Of a stretch of DNA of 42,088 bases, positions 17,257 to 26,084 are shown one piece after another. The notes below the pieces were generated by a model. That model ran no database searches. It was not told the DNA's origin and saw only the letters and a list, made by a program, of their open reading frames with translations. Each line of letters begins with the position of its first letter. Positions within the stretch are counted from its first letter, which is position 1. This stretch comes from an uncultured Alphaproteobacteria bacterium. GTDB lineage: Bacteria; Pseudomonadota; Alphaproteobacteria; UBA828. The stretch spans positions 1-42,088 of the forward strand of contig CAJXFT010000009.1 in the NCBI GenBank assembly GCA_913053235.1, in the 5' to 3' direction. A program made the translations under genes and the position numbers.

Positions 17257-18039
17257 ATGACCGGCGAGTACGAGACGTTGATCTACGAAAAGGACGGCCG
17301 GCGGGCCAGTATCACCTTCAACCGGCCGCATATTCTGAACGCCGTTTCTGAACGCCGTCGCCATGACCGGCGCCCATGAGATGGCGGCGCTGGCAAACCG
17401 AATTGCCGATGATGACGAGATTCGCATGGTTACCATCGCCGGCGCCGGGCGCGCCTTTTCGACCGGCATCGACCTCAAGGATCTCGCCGCCGGCCTGATC
17501 GACGACAGCTATTTCGATCTCTGGGACCGCGCCCTGAGAGTCTTCGAGACCATGGACAAGCTGGTGCTCTGCCTGATCCACGGATATGCCCTGGGCGGCG
17601 GTTTGCAGCTCGCTTTGGCCGCCGACATCCGCGTCGCCACGCCGTCGGCCAAGCTCGGCCTGCCGGCCATCAAGGAGGGCCTCATCCCCGGCCTCGGCAC
17701 GCTTCGTCTGGCGCGCTATATCGGCTTGGGGCGGGCCAAGCGGCTGATCGTCACCGGCGACATGATCGACTCGGTGGAAGGCGAGCGCATCGGCCTGATC
17801 GATTATCTCGTCTCGGAAGACGGCGCGGCGGCCGAATTCGAGGACATCGTCAGCCGCGTCGGCGCGGTCAACTCGGAGGGCTGCCGGCTGTCCAAGAAAA
17901 TGCTGGACAGTTGTTTCGATCTCGATTTCGAGAGTTTTTCTCTTTATATAAGGAGCGTCAGGCGCAGGCCACCGACTCGGCGGATTTCCGCGAGGCGATG
18001 ACGGCGTACCGGGAAAAGCGCCCACCGAACTGGTCGTGA
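17257..18039 (+). pseudogene. Enoyl-CoA hydratase/isomerase, disrupted by two frameshifts
   Basis: N-terminus MTGEYETLIYEKDGRRASITFNRPHILNAV in one frame; body AMTGAHEMAALANRIADDDEIRMVTIAGAGRAFSTGIDLKD...HGYALGGGLQLALAADIRVATPSAKLGLPAIKEGLIPG in a second frame; C-terminus ERQAQATDSADFREAMTAYREKRPPNWS* back in the first frame. Confidence 0.9.
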
Positions 18040-18057
18040 CAGAGGCAGGGGGGAGCC

Positions 18058-19713
18058 GTGACAGCAATCGATTTTCGCACCGCGCCCGAGCGCTACCGCC
18101 ATTGGCGGCTGACGCTGGAGGGTCCTGTCGCCACCCTGGCGCTCGATGTCGACGCTGAGGGCGGCCTCAGTCCCGGATATGAGCTGAAGCTCAATTCCTA
18201 CGATCTCGGCGTCGATATCGAGCTTAACGACGCCATCCAGCGCCTTCGTTTCGAGCAGCCGCAAGTGCGCGCGGTGATCATCACCTCGGCCAACGACAAG
18301 GTATTCTGCGCCGGCGCCAATATCGGCATGCTGCGCGGCGCCAGCCACGCGCACAAAGTCAATTTCTGCAAATTCACCAACGAAACCCGCCTCGCCCTGG
18401 AAGACGCCAGCGCCCGGTCCGGGCAGAAATATATCTGTGCGATCAACGGCGCCTGCGCCGGCGGCGGTTATGAATTGGCGCTGGCCGCCGATCATCTCAT
18501 GCTCCTCGACGATGGCGCCTCCGCCGTTGCGCTGCCGGAAATACCGCTCCTTGCGGTGCTTCCCGGCACCGGCGGCCTGACCCGCCTGGTCGACAAGCGC
18601 GGCGTCAGGCGCGACCGCGCCGATTTCTTCTGCACCGTGGAAGAGGGCGTGCGCGGCAAGCGCGCCCTCGAATGGCACCTGGTGGATGAGATCGTGCCGC
18701 GCTCCAAATGGCGGGACGCCGTCGCCGCGCGCGCCGCCGAGCTGGCCGAGGCGTCCGACCGCCCGGCCAAGGCCGAAGGCATGGCGCTGCCGCCACTTGA
18801 GCGGGTTATCGAGGGCGAGCGCATCGAATATAATCACGTCACTTGCGTGATCGACCGCGCCCTGATGGCGGCGCATATCACCGTGCGGGCGCCCGCCGCA
18901 GCGCCGCCTTCCGATCTTGCCGCGATACATGGCGAGGGTGCCGATTTTTGGCCGCTTGCCATGGCTCGCCAGTTGGAGGATTTGATTTTTCATCTGCGTT
19001 TCAACGAGAGCGAAATCGGCACCTGGCTGATGCGCAGCGAGGGCGCGGGCGAATATGTCGCGGCCGCCGACGCCGCCCTGGCGGCGCATGCCGGGGACTG
19101 GCTGGTGCGTGAGATCACGCTCTATATCAAGCGCACGCTGAAACGCCTCGACCTTTCGGCGCGCTCCATCTTCGCCTTCATCGAGCCCGGCTCCTGCTTC
19201 ACCGGCACGCTGCTCGAATTGGCCCTCGCCGCCGACCGCTGCTACATGCTGGACGGCGCCTTCGAGGGCGACAACCGCCCGCCCGCCAGCATCCGCCTGA
19301 CGGCGGCGAATTACGGCGGCTATCCCATGGCCAACGGGTTGAGCCGGCTGGAGAGCCGTTTTATCGGCGACGCGGCGGCGCTTGATCGCGTCGAAAAAGA
19401 GAGCGGCCGGGCGCTCGACGCGATCGAAGCCGAGCAGCTCGGCCTCGTCACCTTCGCCCCCGACGATATAGACTGGCGGGACGAGACGCGCATCGCCGTC
19501 GAGGAGCGCGCCGCCTTCTCACCCGACGCCTTGACCGGCATGGAGGCGTCGCTCCGTTTCGCCGGACCGGAGACCATGGAAAGCAAAATATTCGCCCGCC
19601 TCAGCGCCTGGCAGAACTGGATATTCCAGCGCCCCAACGCGGTCGGGGCGGAAGGCACGCTCAAGCTCTATGGCAGCGGGCAGCGGCCGCGCTTCGACAA
19701 GGAACGGGTTTGA
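18058..19713 (+). CDS. boxC: 2,3-epoxybenzoyl-CoA dihydrolase (BoxC), double crotonase-fold protein
   Basis: FRTAPERYRHWRLTLEGPVATLALDVDAEGGLSPGYELKLNSYDLGVDIELNDAIQRLRFEQPQVRAVIITSANDKVFCAGANIGML...INGACAGGGYELALAADHLML; C-terminus TLKLYGSGQRPRFDKERV; followed by boxB. GTG start. Confidence 0.93.
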   Translation: MTAIDFRTAPERYRHWRLTLEGPVATLALDVDAEGGLSPGYELKLNSYDLGVDIELNDAIQRLRFEQPQVRAVIITSANDKVFCAGANIGMLRGASHAHKVNFCKFTNETRLALEDASARSGQKYICAINGACAGGGYELALAADHLMLLDDGASAVALPEIPLLAVLPGTGGLTRLVDKRGVRRDRADFFCTVEEGVRGKRALEWHLVDEIVPRSKWRDAVAARAAELAEASDRPAKAEGMALPPLERVIEGERIEYNHVTCVIDRALMAAHITVRAPAAAPPSDLAAIHGEGADFWPLAMARQLEDLIFHLRFNESEIGTWLMRSEGAGEYVAAADAALAAHAGDWLVREITLYIKRTLKRLDLSARSIFAFIEPGSCFTGTLLELALAADRCYMLDGAFEGDNRPPASIRLTAANYGGYPMANGLSRLESRFIGDAAALDRVEKESGRALDAIEAEQLGLVTFAPDDIDWRDETRIAVEERAAFSPDALTGMEASLRFAGPETMESKIFARLSAWQNWIFQRPNAVGAEGTLKLYGSGQRPRFDKERV

Positions 19714-19716
19714 ACC

Positions 19717-21132
19717 ATGGCCATCGATTACAACGAACGCATTCCCAACAATGTCGATTTGGCCGACAATCGGCGGCTCCAGCGCGCGCTCGAAGCCTGG
19801 CAGCCCGGCTATCTCGATTGGTGGGGGGAGATGGGACCGTCGGATTTCAGCCAGGCCGATGTCTATCTCAGGACCGCGATCTCCGTCGAGACCGACGGCT
19901 GGGCGCATTTCGGCCATGTCAAAATGCCGGAATATCGCTGGGGTATTTTCCTGGCTGCGCCCGAGGCCGACCGGCACATCGCGTTCGGCGCGCACAAGGG
20001 CGAGGCGGTCTGGCAGGAGGTGCCGGGCGAGCACCGCGCGACGCTGCGCCGCCTGATCGTGACCCAGGGCGACACCGAACCGGCGAGCGTCGAGCAGCAG
20101 CGCCTCTTGGGCCTCACCTGCCCGTCGCTGTACGATTTGCGCAACCTGTTTCAGGTCAACATCGAAGAAGGCCGGCATCTCTGGGCGATGGCCTATTTGC
20201 TGCATGCCCACTTTGGCCGCGACGGACGCGAAGAGGCCGAGGCGCTTCTCGAACGGCGCTCCGGCGACGTCGACAAGCCGCGCATCCTCGGCGCCTTCAA
20301 CGAAGCGACGCCGGATTGGCTGTCCTTTTTCATGTTCACCTTCTTCACCGACCGCGACGGCAAATATCAACTGGCCTCGCTCGCCGAATCGGCGTTCGAC
20401 CCGTTGGCGCGCACCTGCCGCTTCATGCTCACCGAAGAAGCGCACCATATGTTCGTCGGCGACACCGGCATTCAGCGCGTCGTCGGGCGAACCTGCGAAT
20501 TGATGAAGGCGCATGACACGGAAGATGTCGCACCGCATGGCGGCATCAACCTCGACACCGTGCAGCGCTATCTCAACTTCCACTTCGCCGTCTCCATCGA
20601 CCTGTTCGGCGGCGAATTCTCGACCAACGCCGCCAATTATTTCAGCGCCGGCCTGAAGGGCCGCTACCGCGAAGAAAAAATCGAGGACGACCATGTCCTC
20701 GCCACCGCGCATTACAGCGTGCCCAAGCTCGAAGGCGGCGTCATCAGCGAAAGCGAAGAGGCGGCGCTCACCGTCATCAACGAGCGTCTGCGCGACGACT
20801 ATATCGAGGATTGCGAAAAAGGCATCGAGCGTTGGAACCGCGTCATCCGCGAGAGCGGCTTCGACCATGTGCTGCGCCTGCCGCACCGCGCCTTCCAGCG
20901 CGCCATCGGACAGTATCGCGAGGCGCATTTTACGCCCGAGGGCAAAGCCATCGGCGACGCGGAATGGTCGGCGCGCAAGGACGAGTGGCTGCCCAGCGAG
21001 GCCGAACGCGCGCATGTCATTTCGCTCATGCAGCGCGTCGTCGAGCCGGGCAAATTCGCCGGCTGGATCGCGCCGCCCCGGCGCGGCATCAACGGCCAGC
21101 CGATCGATTTCGATTATGTTCATTTAGGTTGA
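19717..21132 (+). CDS. boxB: Benzoyl-CoA 2,3-epoxidase subunit BoxB (diiron)
   Basis: IDYNERIPNNVDLADNRRLQRALEAWQPGYLDWWGEMGP...DVYLRTAISVETDGWAHFGHVKMPEYRWGIFLAAPEADR; diiron-type NIEEGRH and TEEAHHMFVGDTG motifs. Confidence 0.95.
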   Translation: MAIDYNERIPNNVDLADNRRLQRALEAWQPGYLDWWGEMGPSDFSQADVYLRTAISVETDGWAHFGHVKMPEYRWGIFLAAPEADRHIAFGAHKGEAVWQEVPGEHRATLRRLIVTQGDTEPASVEQQRLLGLTCPSLYDLRNLFQVNIEEGRHLWAMAYLLHAHFGRDGREEAEALLERRSGDVDKPRILGAFNEATPDWLSFFMFTFFTDRDGKYQLASLAESAFDPLARTCRFMLTEEAHHMFVGDTGIQRVVGRTCELMKAHDTEDVAPHGGINLDTVQRYLNFHFAVSIDLFGGEFSTNAANYFSAGLKGRYREEKIEDDHVLATAHYSVPKLEGGVISESEEAALTVINERLRDDYIEDCEKGIERWNRVIRESGFDHVLRLPHRAFQRAIGQYREAHFTPEGKAIGDAEWSARKDEWLPSEAERAHVISLMQRVVEPGKFAGWIAPPRRGINGQPIDFDYVHLG

Positions 21133-21160
21133 ACGGCCGCACCGGCCCCAGGAGAAAAAA

Positions 21161-23203
21161 ATGGCGCGCTATCCCAATTTGTTTTCCGAATGGTCGATCC
21201 GCAATTGCCGCATCAAGAACCGGGTGGTGTTTCCGCCGACCTGTCCGACCTGGGTATCGGACCCGTGGAACGGCCTCTTTATCGACATGGCCACCGAATA
21301 TTACGAAGAGCGCGCCAAGGGTGGTGTCGGCCTGATCATTATCGGCGGCACCCATGTCCATCCGAGCTCGATCATGGCGCCGCTCTTAATGCCGCAACTG
21401 TTCGACGACCGCCAGATCGAGCCGCTCGCCAAGATCGCCGAGGCGGTGCACAGGCATGGCTGCAAGCTGGCGATCCAGCTCTGGCATTCGGGCGTGCGCG
21501 GCTTTCCCGGCTATAAGCAGGCGCCGGGCTACGACCCGGACGCAACCTGGTACACGGTGTCGCCGAGCCAGGTGCCGCTCGGCGAATTCCCCGGCGCCTC
21601 GACGCCCAAGGAGCTCGACGAGGAAGAAATCCAGGAACTGATCGCCGCCTATGGCAGCGCCGCCGCGCGCGCCATGGCCGCCGGCCTCGACGGCGTCGAG
21701 CTGCATCTCAGCCACGGTTACCTGCCCTGGCAGTTTCTCTCGCCGCTCTACAACAAGCGCAGCGACCGTTGGGGCGGCAGCTACGAAAACCGCCTGCGCT
21801 TTCCGCTCGAGGTGCTGCGCGCCATGCGCAACGCGGTCGGCGGTGAGCCATTCGTCGGCTACCGCATCAACTCGACCTCGTTCTGGCCCGGCGATCTCGA
21901 AATCGAGGATGTGCGCAAGATCGTGCCGGATATCGAGCACAGCGCCGATATCGATTATGTCGACGTCTCGGCCGGCGTGCATCATTCCTTCATTCACACG
22001 CCGATGGAGTTCGAAGGCGGCTGGGAGCGCGGCTATGCGCGGCGGATTCGCGAGGTTTCCAACAAGCCGGTGCTCGCCGTCGGGCGCATCACGACGCCGG
22101 ATCTGGCCGAATCGCTCTTGGAGGCCGGCGACGCCGACGCCATCTGCCTGGCCCGCCAATTGTTCACCGATCCCTACTGGGCGAAGAAGGCCGAGGAGGG
22201 CCGCGCCGAGGATATCCGCACCTGCGTCGCCGCCAATTTCTGCTGGAAGAGCGTCAGCATGGGGGCGCGCATCCAGTGCGTCTACAATCCCGCCATCGGG
22301 CGCGAAGGCGCCTGGGGCGAAGGCTCGCTGATTAAAACCGAAACACCGAGGAAAGCGCTGGTCATCGGCGGCGGCCCGGCCGGGCTCGAATATGCGCGGG
22401 TCGCCGCGACGCGTGGCCACAGCGTGACCCTCGTCGAGAGCGAGAGCGAAATGGGCGGCCATGTGCGCCTGCAATCGCTGCTGCCGAGCCGCGCCGAATA
22501 TGGCGAGATCGCCCGCTGGCTGGCCGACCAGGCGGCCAAGAACGGTGCCGAATTGCGCACCGATTCTCCGGTCTCGGAGGCCGGCCTCGACGCCCTCCTA
22601 AAAGCCGAGCAGCCCGATCATGTGGTCGTGGCGACCGGCTCCAGCGTCTGCACCGACGGCTTCCAGGGCTGGACCGGCGAAGCCATGCCGGGCTGGGAGA
22701 GCGGCAATTGCATCGGCTGGGATGAAGTGCTGACGGCGGGAGCCCGCGCCACCGGCGCTTCCTTCCCCGGCGACGTGGTGGTGATCGACGATATGTGCGA
22801 CGTGGTGGCGCCGCTGACCGCCGTCGCGCTGACGAGCGCCGGCGCCAATTCCGTCACTCTCTTGACGCGCTGGCCGATGGTCGGCATGGAGACCATCCTC
22901 GATGTCTATCTCGATTGGATCCTGCCCAAGCTCTATGAGAGCGGCGTGACCATGCTGTGCGACCATTTCGTCCGGCGCATCGACGAAGCAAAGCTGCATA
23001 TCTTCAACGTCCATAACGAAAAGGCCGAGAGCGTGCTCAACGCCGATTGGATCGTCATGGCGACCGGGCGGCGCTCGCAAACCGCCCTCCTGGCGCCGCT
23101 CCGGGAACGCGGCATCAGCGTCGAGGCGATCGGCGACGCCATCGCGCCGCGCTCGACATACGAAGCCGTCTATGAGGGCCATCGCCAGGCGCGCAAATTG
23201 TAA
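21161..23203 (+). CDS. Old yellow enzyme / 2,4-dienoyl-CoA reductase-type FMN/FAD oxidoreductase
   Basis: N-terminal TIM-barrel (LFSEWSIRNCRIKNRVVFPP...ELHLSHGYLPWQFLSPLYNKRSDRWGGSYENRLRFPLEVL) plus C-terminal dinucleotide domain (KALVIGGGPAGLEYARVAATRGHSVTLVE). Confidence 0.95.
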   Translation: MARYPNLFSEWSIRNCRIKNRVVFPPTCPTWVSDPWNGLFIDMATEYYEERAKGGVGLIIIGGTHVHPSSIMAPLLMPQLFDDRQIEPLAKIAEAVHRHGCKLAIQLWHSGVRGFPGYKQAPGYDPDATWYTVSPSQVPLGEFPGASTPKELDEEEIQELIAAYGSAAARAMAAGLDGVELHLSHGYLPWQFLSPLYNKRSDRWGGSYENRLRFPLEVLRAMRNAVGGEPFVGYRINSTSFWPGDLEIEDVRKIVPDIEHSADIDYVDVSAGVHHSFIHTPMEFEGGWERGYARRIREVSNKPVLAVGRITTPDLAESLLEAGDADAICLARQLFTDPYWAKKAEEGRAEDIRTCVAANFCWKSVSMGARIQCVYNPAIGREGAWGEGSLIKTETPRKALVIGGGPAGLEYARVAATRGHSVTLVESESEMGGHVRLQSLLPSRAEYGEIARWLADQAAKNGAELRTDSPVSEAGLDALLKAEQPDHVVVATGSSVCTDGFQGWTGEAMPGWESGNCIGWDEVLTAGARATGASFPGDVVVIDDMCDVVAPLTAVALTSAGANSVTLLTRWPMVGMETILDVYLDWILPKLYESGVTMLCDHFVRRIDEAKLHIFNVHNEKAESVLNADWIVMATGRRSQTALLAPLRERGISVEAIGDAIAPRSTYEAVYEGHRQARKL

Positions 23204-23287
23204 TTCGTTTGCGATAGCAAATTGTCATGAGTCGTCCTGCGCCGTGACAGTTGGTCGATTATTTCCGTAAAGAACTGGGAGGCAGCA

Positions 23288-23743
23288 ATGACGACAAATG
23301 AGACGCCCACGGCAAACGGCGGCGTTCGCCCGGATGAGCTTTACCATCTTTATCAAAATGCCGCAGCCAACCTTGCTGCTTTGAAGAATCGCCAATGGCA
23401 AGTACTGGTGCTTTTTACTGCCCCAGTGGCTTTTTTGATTTATCGAGCAGATCAGATGTCGATAATCACCAAAGGAATCATGACAGCCGCCATCGTCGTA
23501 GGAGCCGTGGCAACGGTGGGGGCAATTTTTCTATCCCAACGAAATATGGAGAAAGAACGCGAAATTCTGAGTAATATTTATCAGAGATTTGGAGATGACT
23601 TTCGTGAATGCAGGAAGGTAAAAGGCGATGTTCAGAAATCGGATTGCTTCGAAATTTTATTTGTTATTGGAATTCGAGCCTATCTGATCGTTGTCGTGTT
23701 TTACTCGACAGCGGTATTTTGGAATTGGCCGTGGCCTGCATGA
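23288..23743 (+). CDS. Small membrane protein of unknown function
   Basis: 151 aa with two close hydrophobic segments (WQVLVLFTAPVAFLIYRA; IMTAAIVVGAVATVGAIFL) and a C-terminal hydrophobic segment (ILFVIGIRAYLIVVVFYSTAVFWNW); GGGAGGC ahead of the ATG; visibly lower GC than its neighbours. Confidence 0.65.
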   Translation: MTTNETPTANGGVRPDELYHLYQNAAANLAALKNRQWQVLVLFTAPVAFLIYRADQMSIITKGIMTAAIVVGAVATVGAIFLSQRNMEKEREILSNIYQRFGDDFRECRKVKGDVQKSDCFEILFVIGIRAYLIVVVFYSTAVFWNWPWPA

Positions 23744-23770
23744 CCAGTTCTGAACAGCTTGATTTTCATT

Positions 23771-23905
23771 GGGCGTTCGCGCACCGATCTCCTCACGCCG
23801 CTCAAGGACAGCGGCATCAGTTTCGAAGCGATCAGCGACGCCATAGCGCCGCGCTCGACCTATGAAGCCGTCTATGAGGGCCACCGCCAGGCGCGCAAAC
23901 TGTGA
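23771..23905 (+). pseudogene. 3' remnant of a second OYE/dienoyl-CoA-reductase-type gene
   Basis: Frame starting at 23771 reads GRSRTDLLTPLKDSGISFEAISDAIAPRSTYEAVYEGHRQARKL*, nearly the C-terminus of the intact gene (GRRSQTALLAPLRERGISVEAIGDAIAPRSTYEAVYEGHRQARKL*). Confidence 0.9.
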
Positions 23906-23987
23906 TAATTGCGCCGCTTGCTTGACAAGGCGGCGGGCGGCTGCACCCTGAGCAAAAGCAAAAAAGCCAAAAAACAGGGAGACCCTC

Positions 23988-26069
23988 ATGAGCTACCGCA
24001 TCACGGTCGATACCGGCGGCACCTTTACCGACATGGTGGTGGCGAGCGATGCTGGCCGGCAGGTGATCGGCAAGGCGCCGACGACGCCCGAGCGTATCTT
24101 CCACGGCATGAAGGACGCGCTCGACACGGCGGCGGACGAACTCGGCGTCGCGCCCGAACAATTGCTGGCCGAGGCGAGCGTTCTCATCTACGGCACGACG
24201 CGCGCCACCAACGCCATCGTCCAGGGCAAGGTGGCCAAGACCGCCTTTCTCACCACCCAGGGCTTTCCCGACACGCTGGTGCTGAAGGAAGGCGGCAAGC
24301 ACGGGCCGCATGATTTCACCCAGGATTTTCCCGACCCCTACATTCCGCAGAAATACACTTTCGAAATCCCCGAACGCATCGACGCCGAGGGCGGCGTGCG
24401 CACGCCGCTCGACGAAGCCGCGGCGCGTGAGATTGTCACCCGCCTCAAGGCGCATAATTTTGAGGCCATCGCCGTCTGCCTGATGTGGTCGATCATGAAT
24501 CCCGGGCATGAGCAGGCGGTGGGGCGGATGATCGAGGAGATTCTGCCCGGCGTGCCCTATACGCTGTCGCATGAGCTGGTGCCGATCATCCGCGAATATC
24601 GCCGCGCCTCGGCGACCGCCATCGACGCTTCGCTGAAACCGCTCATGCAGGAGCATTTGCGCCAGATGGAAAGCGATCTGCGCGGCGCCGGATACAAGGG
24701 CGAGATCCTCGTCTCGACCGCCGTCGGCGGCTGCATGCATGTCGAGGAACTGGCCGCGCGGCCAATTCATACCGTCAAGTCAGGCCCCGCCATGGCGCCG
24801 GTGGCCGGGCTCAACTATGCCCGTATCGAGGAATTCGGCTCTGATGTCATCATCTGCGACGCCGGTGGTACGACGTTCGATGTCGGCCTGGTGCGCGACG
24901 GCGAAGTCAAGTTCACCCGCGACACCTGGATCGGCCCGCAATGGACCGGCCACATTTTGGCGATTTCCTCGGTCGATGTGCGCTCGATCGGCGCCGGCGG
25001 CGGCTCGATCGCCTGGATCGATCCGGGCGGCTTGTTGCGCGTCGGCCCGCACAGCGCCGGCGCGGTACCGGGCCCGGCCTGCTACGGCGCCGGCGGCGAC
25101 CAGCCCACCGTGACAGACGCCGCCCTGGTGCTCGGCTATCTCGACGCCCAGTATTTTCTCGGCGGGCGCATGGCGCTCGACATGGCGGCGGCGCGCAAAG
25201 TGATCGAGACCATCGCCGAGGGCATCGGCGGGTCCATAGAGGAGGCCGCCTACGCCATCATGAGCCTGGCCAGCGAATACATGATCAAGGCGATCCATGA
25301 CATCACCGTGACGGAGGGCTTCAACCCGGCCGAGAGCGCGCTCGTCGCCGGCGGCGGCGCGGCCGGCCTCAACATCATGACGATTGCCGACGAGCTCGGC
25401 TGCAAGCGCGTCATCCTGCCCAAGACCGCCAGCGCGCTGTCGGCCTGCGGCATGCAGTTCTCCGACATCATCGCCGAACACAGCGCCAGCAAGGTGACGC
25501 TGAGCGGCAATTTCAACTATGACGGCGTGAACCAGGCGCTTGAGGCGATCGACGACGAGTTGGGACGATTCGTCAAGACCCTCGAAAGCCGCGGGTTGGA
25601 AGATTCGAGCATCGAATATTTCCTCGAGGCGCGCTACCTGTTCCAGGTCTGGGAGCTCGACGTGCCGATAAGCATTCACCGCTTCCGCGACCAGAAAGAC
25701 GTCGATGCCCTGGTGGCGGCGTTTCACGATGTGCATGAGCGCGTCTTCGCCGTGCGCGACGTCGAAAGCCAGGTCGAATGCCTCAACTGGAAAGGCCGGG
25801 CGCGGGTGCGCCTCGCCCATCCGCCGGAGCAGGCCGTCGGCGCCGATGTTTCGGGCGACAACAAGCCGGTGGCTGAGCGCGCCGCCTATTTCGGCCCCAT
25901 TGGGCGCATCGACACGCCGATCTATCACGGCAACGAGCTCAGCCATGGTGCGCTGATTACCGGCCCGGCGATCATCGAGGAGCCGACCACCACATTGGTG
26001 GTTAACCCCGGCATGTCGGCACGCCTCAGCGGCGCCGACAATTACCTGCTCGAAACAGAAGCGAATTGA
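23988..26069 (+). CDS. Hydantoinase/oxoprolinase family protein, HyuA type (hydantoinase A or acetophenone-carboxylase-like)
   Basis: MSYRITVDTGGTFTDMVVASDAG...IYGTTRATNAIVQGKVAKTAFLTTQGFPDTLVLKEGGK...DAGGTTFDVGLVRDGE...SIGAGGGSIAWIDPGGLLRVGPHSAGAVPGPACYG. Confidence 0.95.
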   Translation: MSYRITVDTGGTFTDMVVASDAGRQVIGKAPTTPERIFHGMKDALDTAADELGVAPEQLLAEASVLIYGTTRATNAIVQGKVAKTAFLTTQGFPDTLVLKEGGKHGPHDFTQDFPDPYIPQKYTFEIPERIDAEGGVRTPLDEAAAREIVTRLKAHNFEAIAVCLMWSIMNPGHEQAVGRMIEEILPGVPYTLSHELVPIIREYRRASATAIDASLKPLMQEHLRQMESDLRGAGYKGEILVSTAVGGCMHVEELAARPIHTVKSGPAMAPVAGLNYARIEEFGSDVIICDAGGTTFDVGLVRDGEVKFTRDTWIGPQWTGHILAISSVDVRSIGAGGGSIAWIDPGGLLRVGPHSAGAVPGPACYGAGGDQPTVTDAALVLGYLDAQYFLGGRMALDMAAARKVIETIAEGIGGSIEEAAYAIMSLASEYMIKAIHDITVTEGFNPAESALVAGGGAAGLNIMTIADELGCKRVILPKTASALSACGMQFSDIIAEHSASKVTLSGNFNYDGVNQALEAIDDELGRFVKTLESRGLEDSSIEYFLEARYLFQVWELDVPISIHRFRDQKDVDALVAAFHDVHERVFAVRDVESQVECLNWKGRARVRLAHPPEQAVGADVSGDNKPVAERAAYFGPIGRIDTPIYHGNELSHGALITGPAIIEEPTTTLVVNPGMSARLSGADNYLLETEAN

Positions 26070-26084
26070 GGGAAGGAAAAGACC

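Noticed and set aside
19519-21123. 534-aa minus-strand ORF antisense to boxB
   Set aside because: Antisense shadow; boxB has diiron motifs and a good start/stop context.
23608-23865. 85-aa ORF overlapping the small membrane-protein gene and OYE remnant
   Set aside because: Out of frame with both; the OYE-remnant frame (23771-23905) explains the sequence much better.
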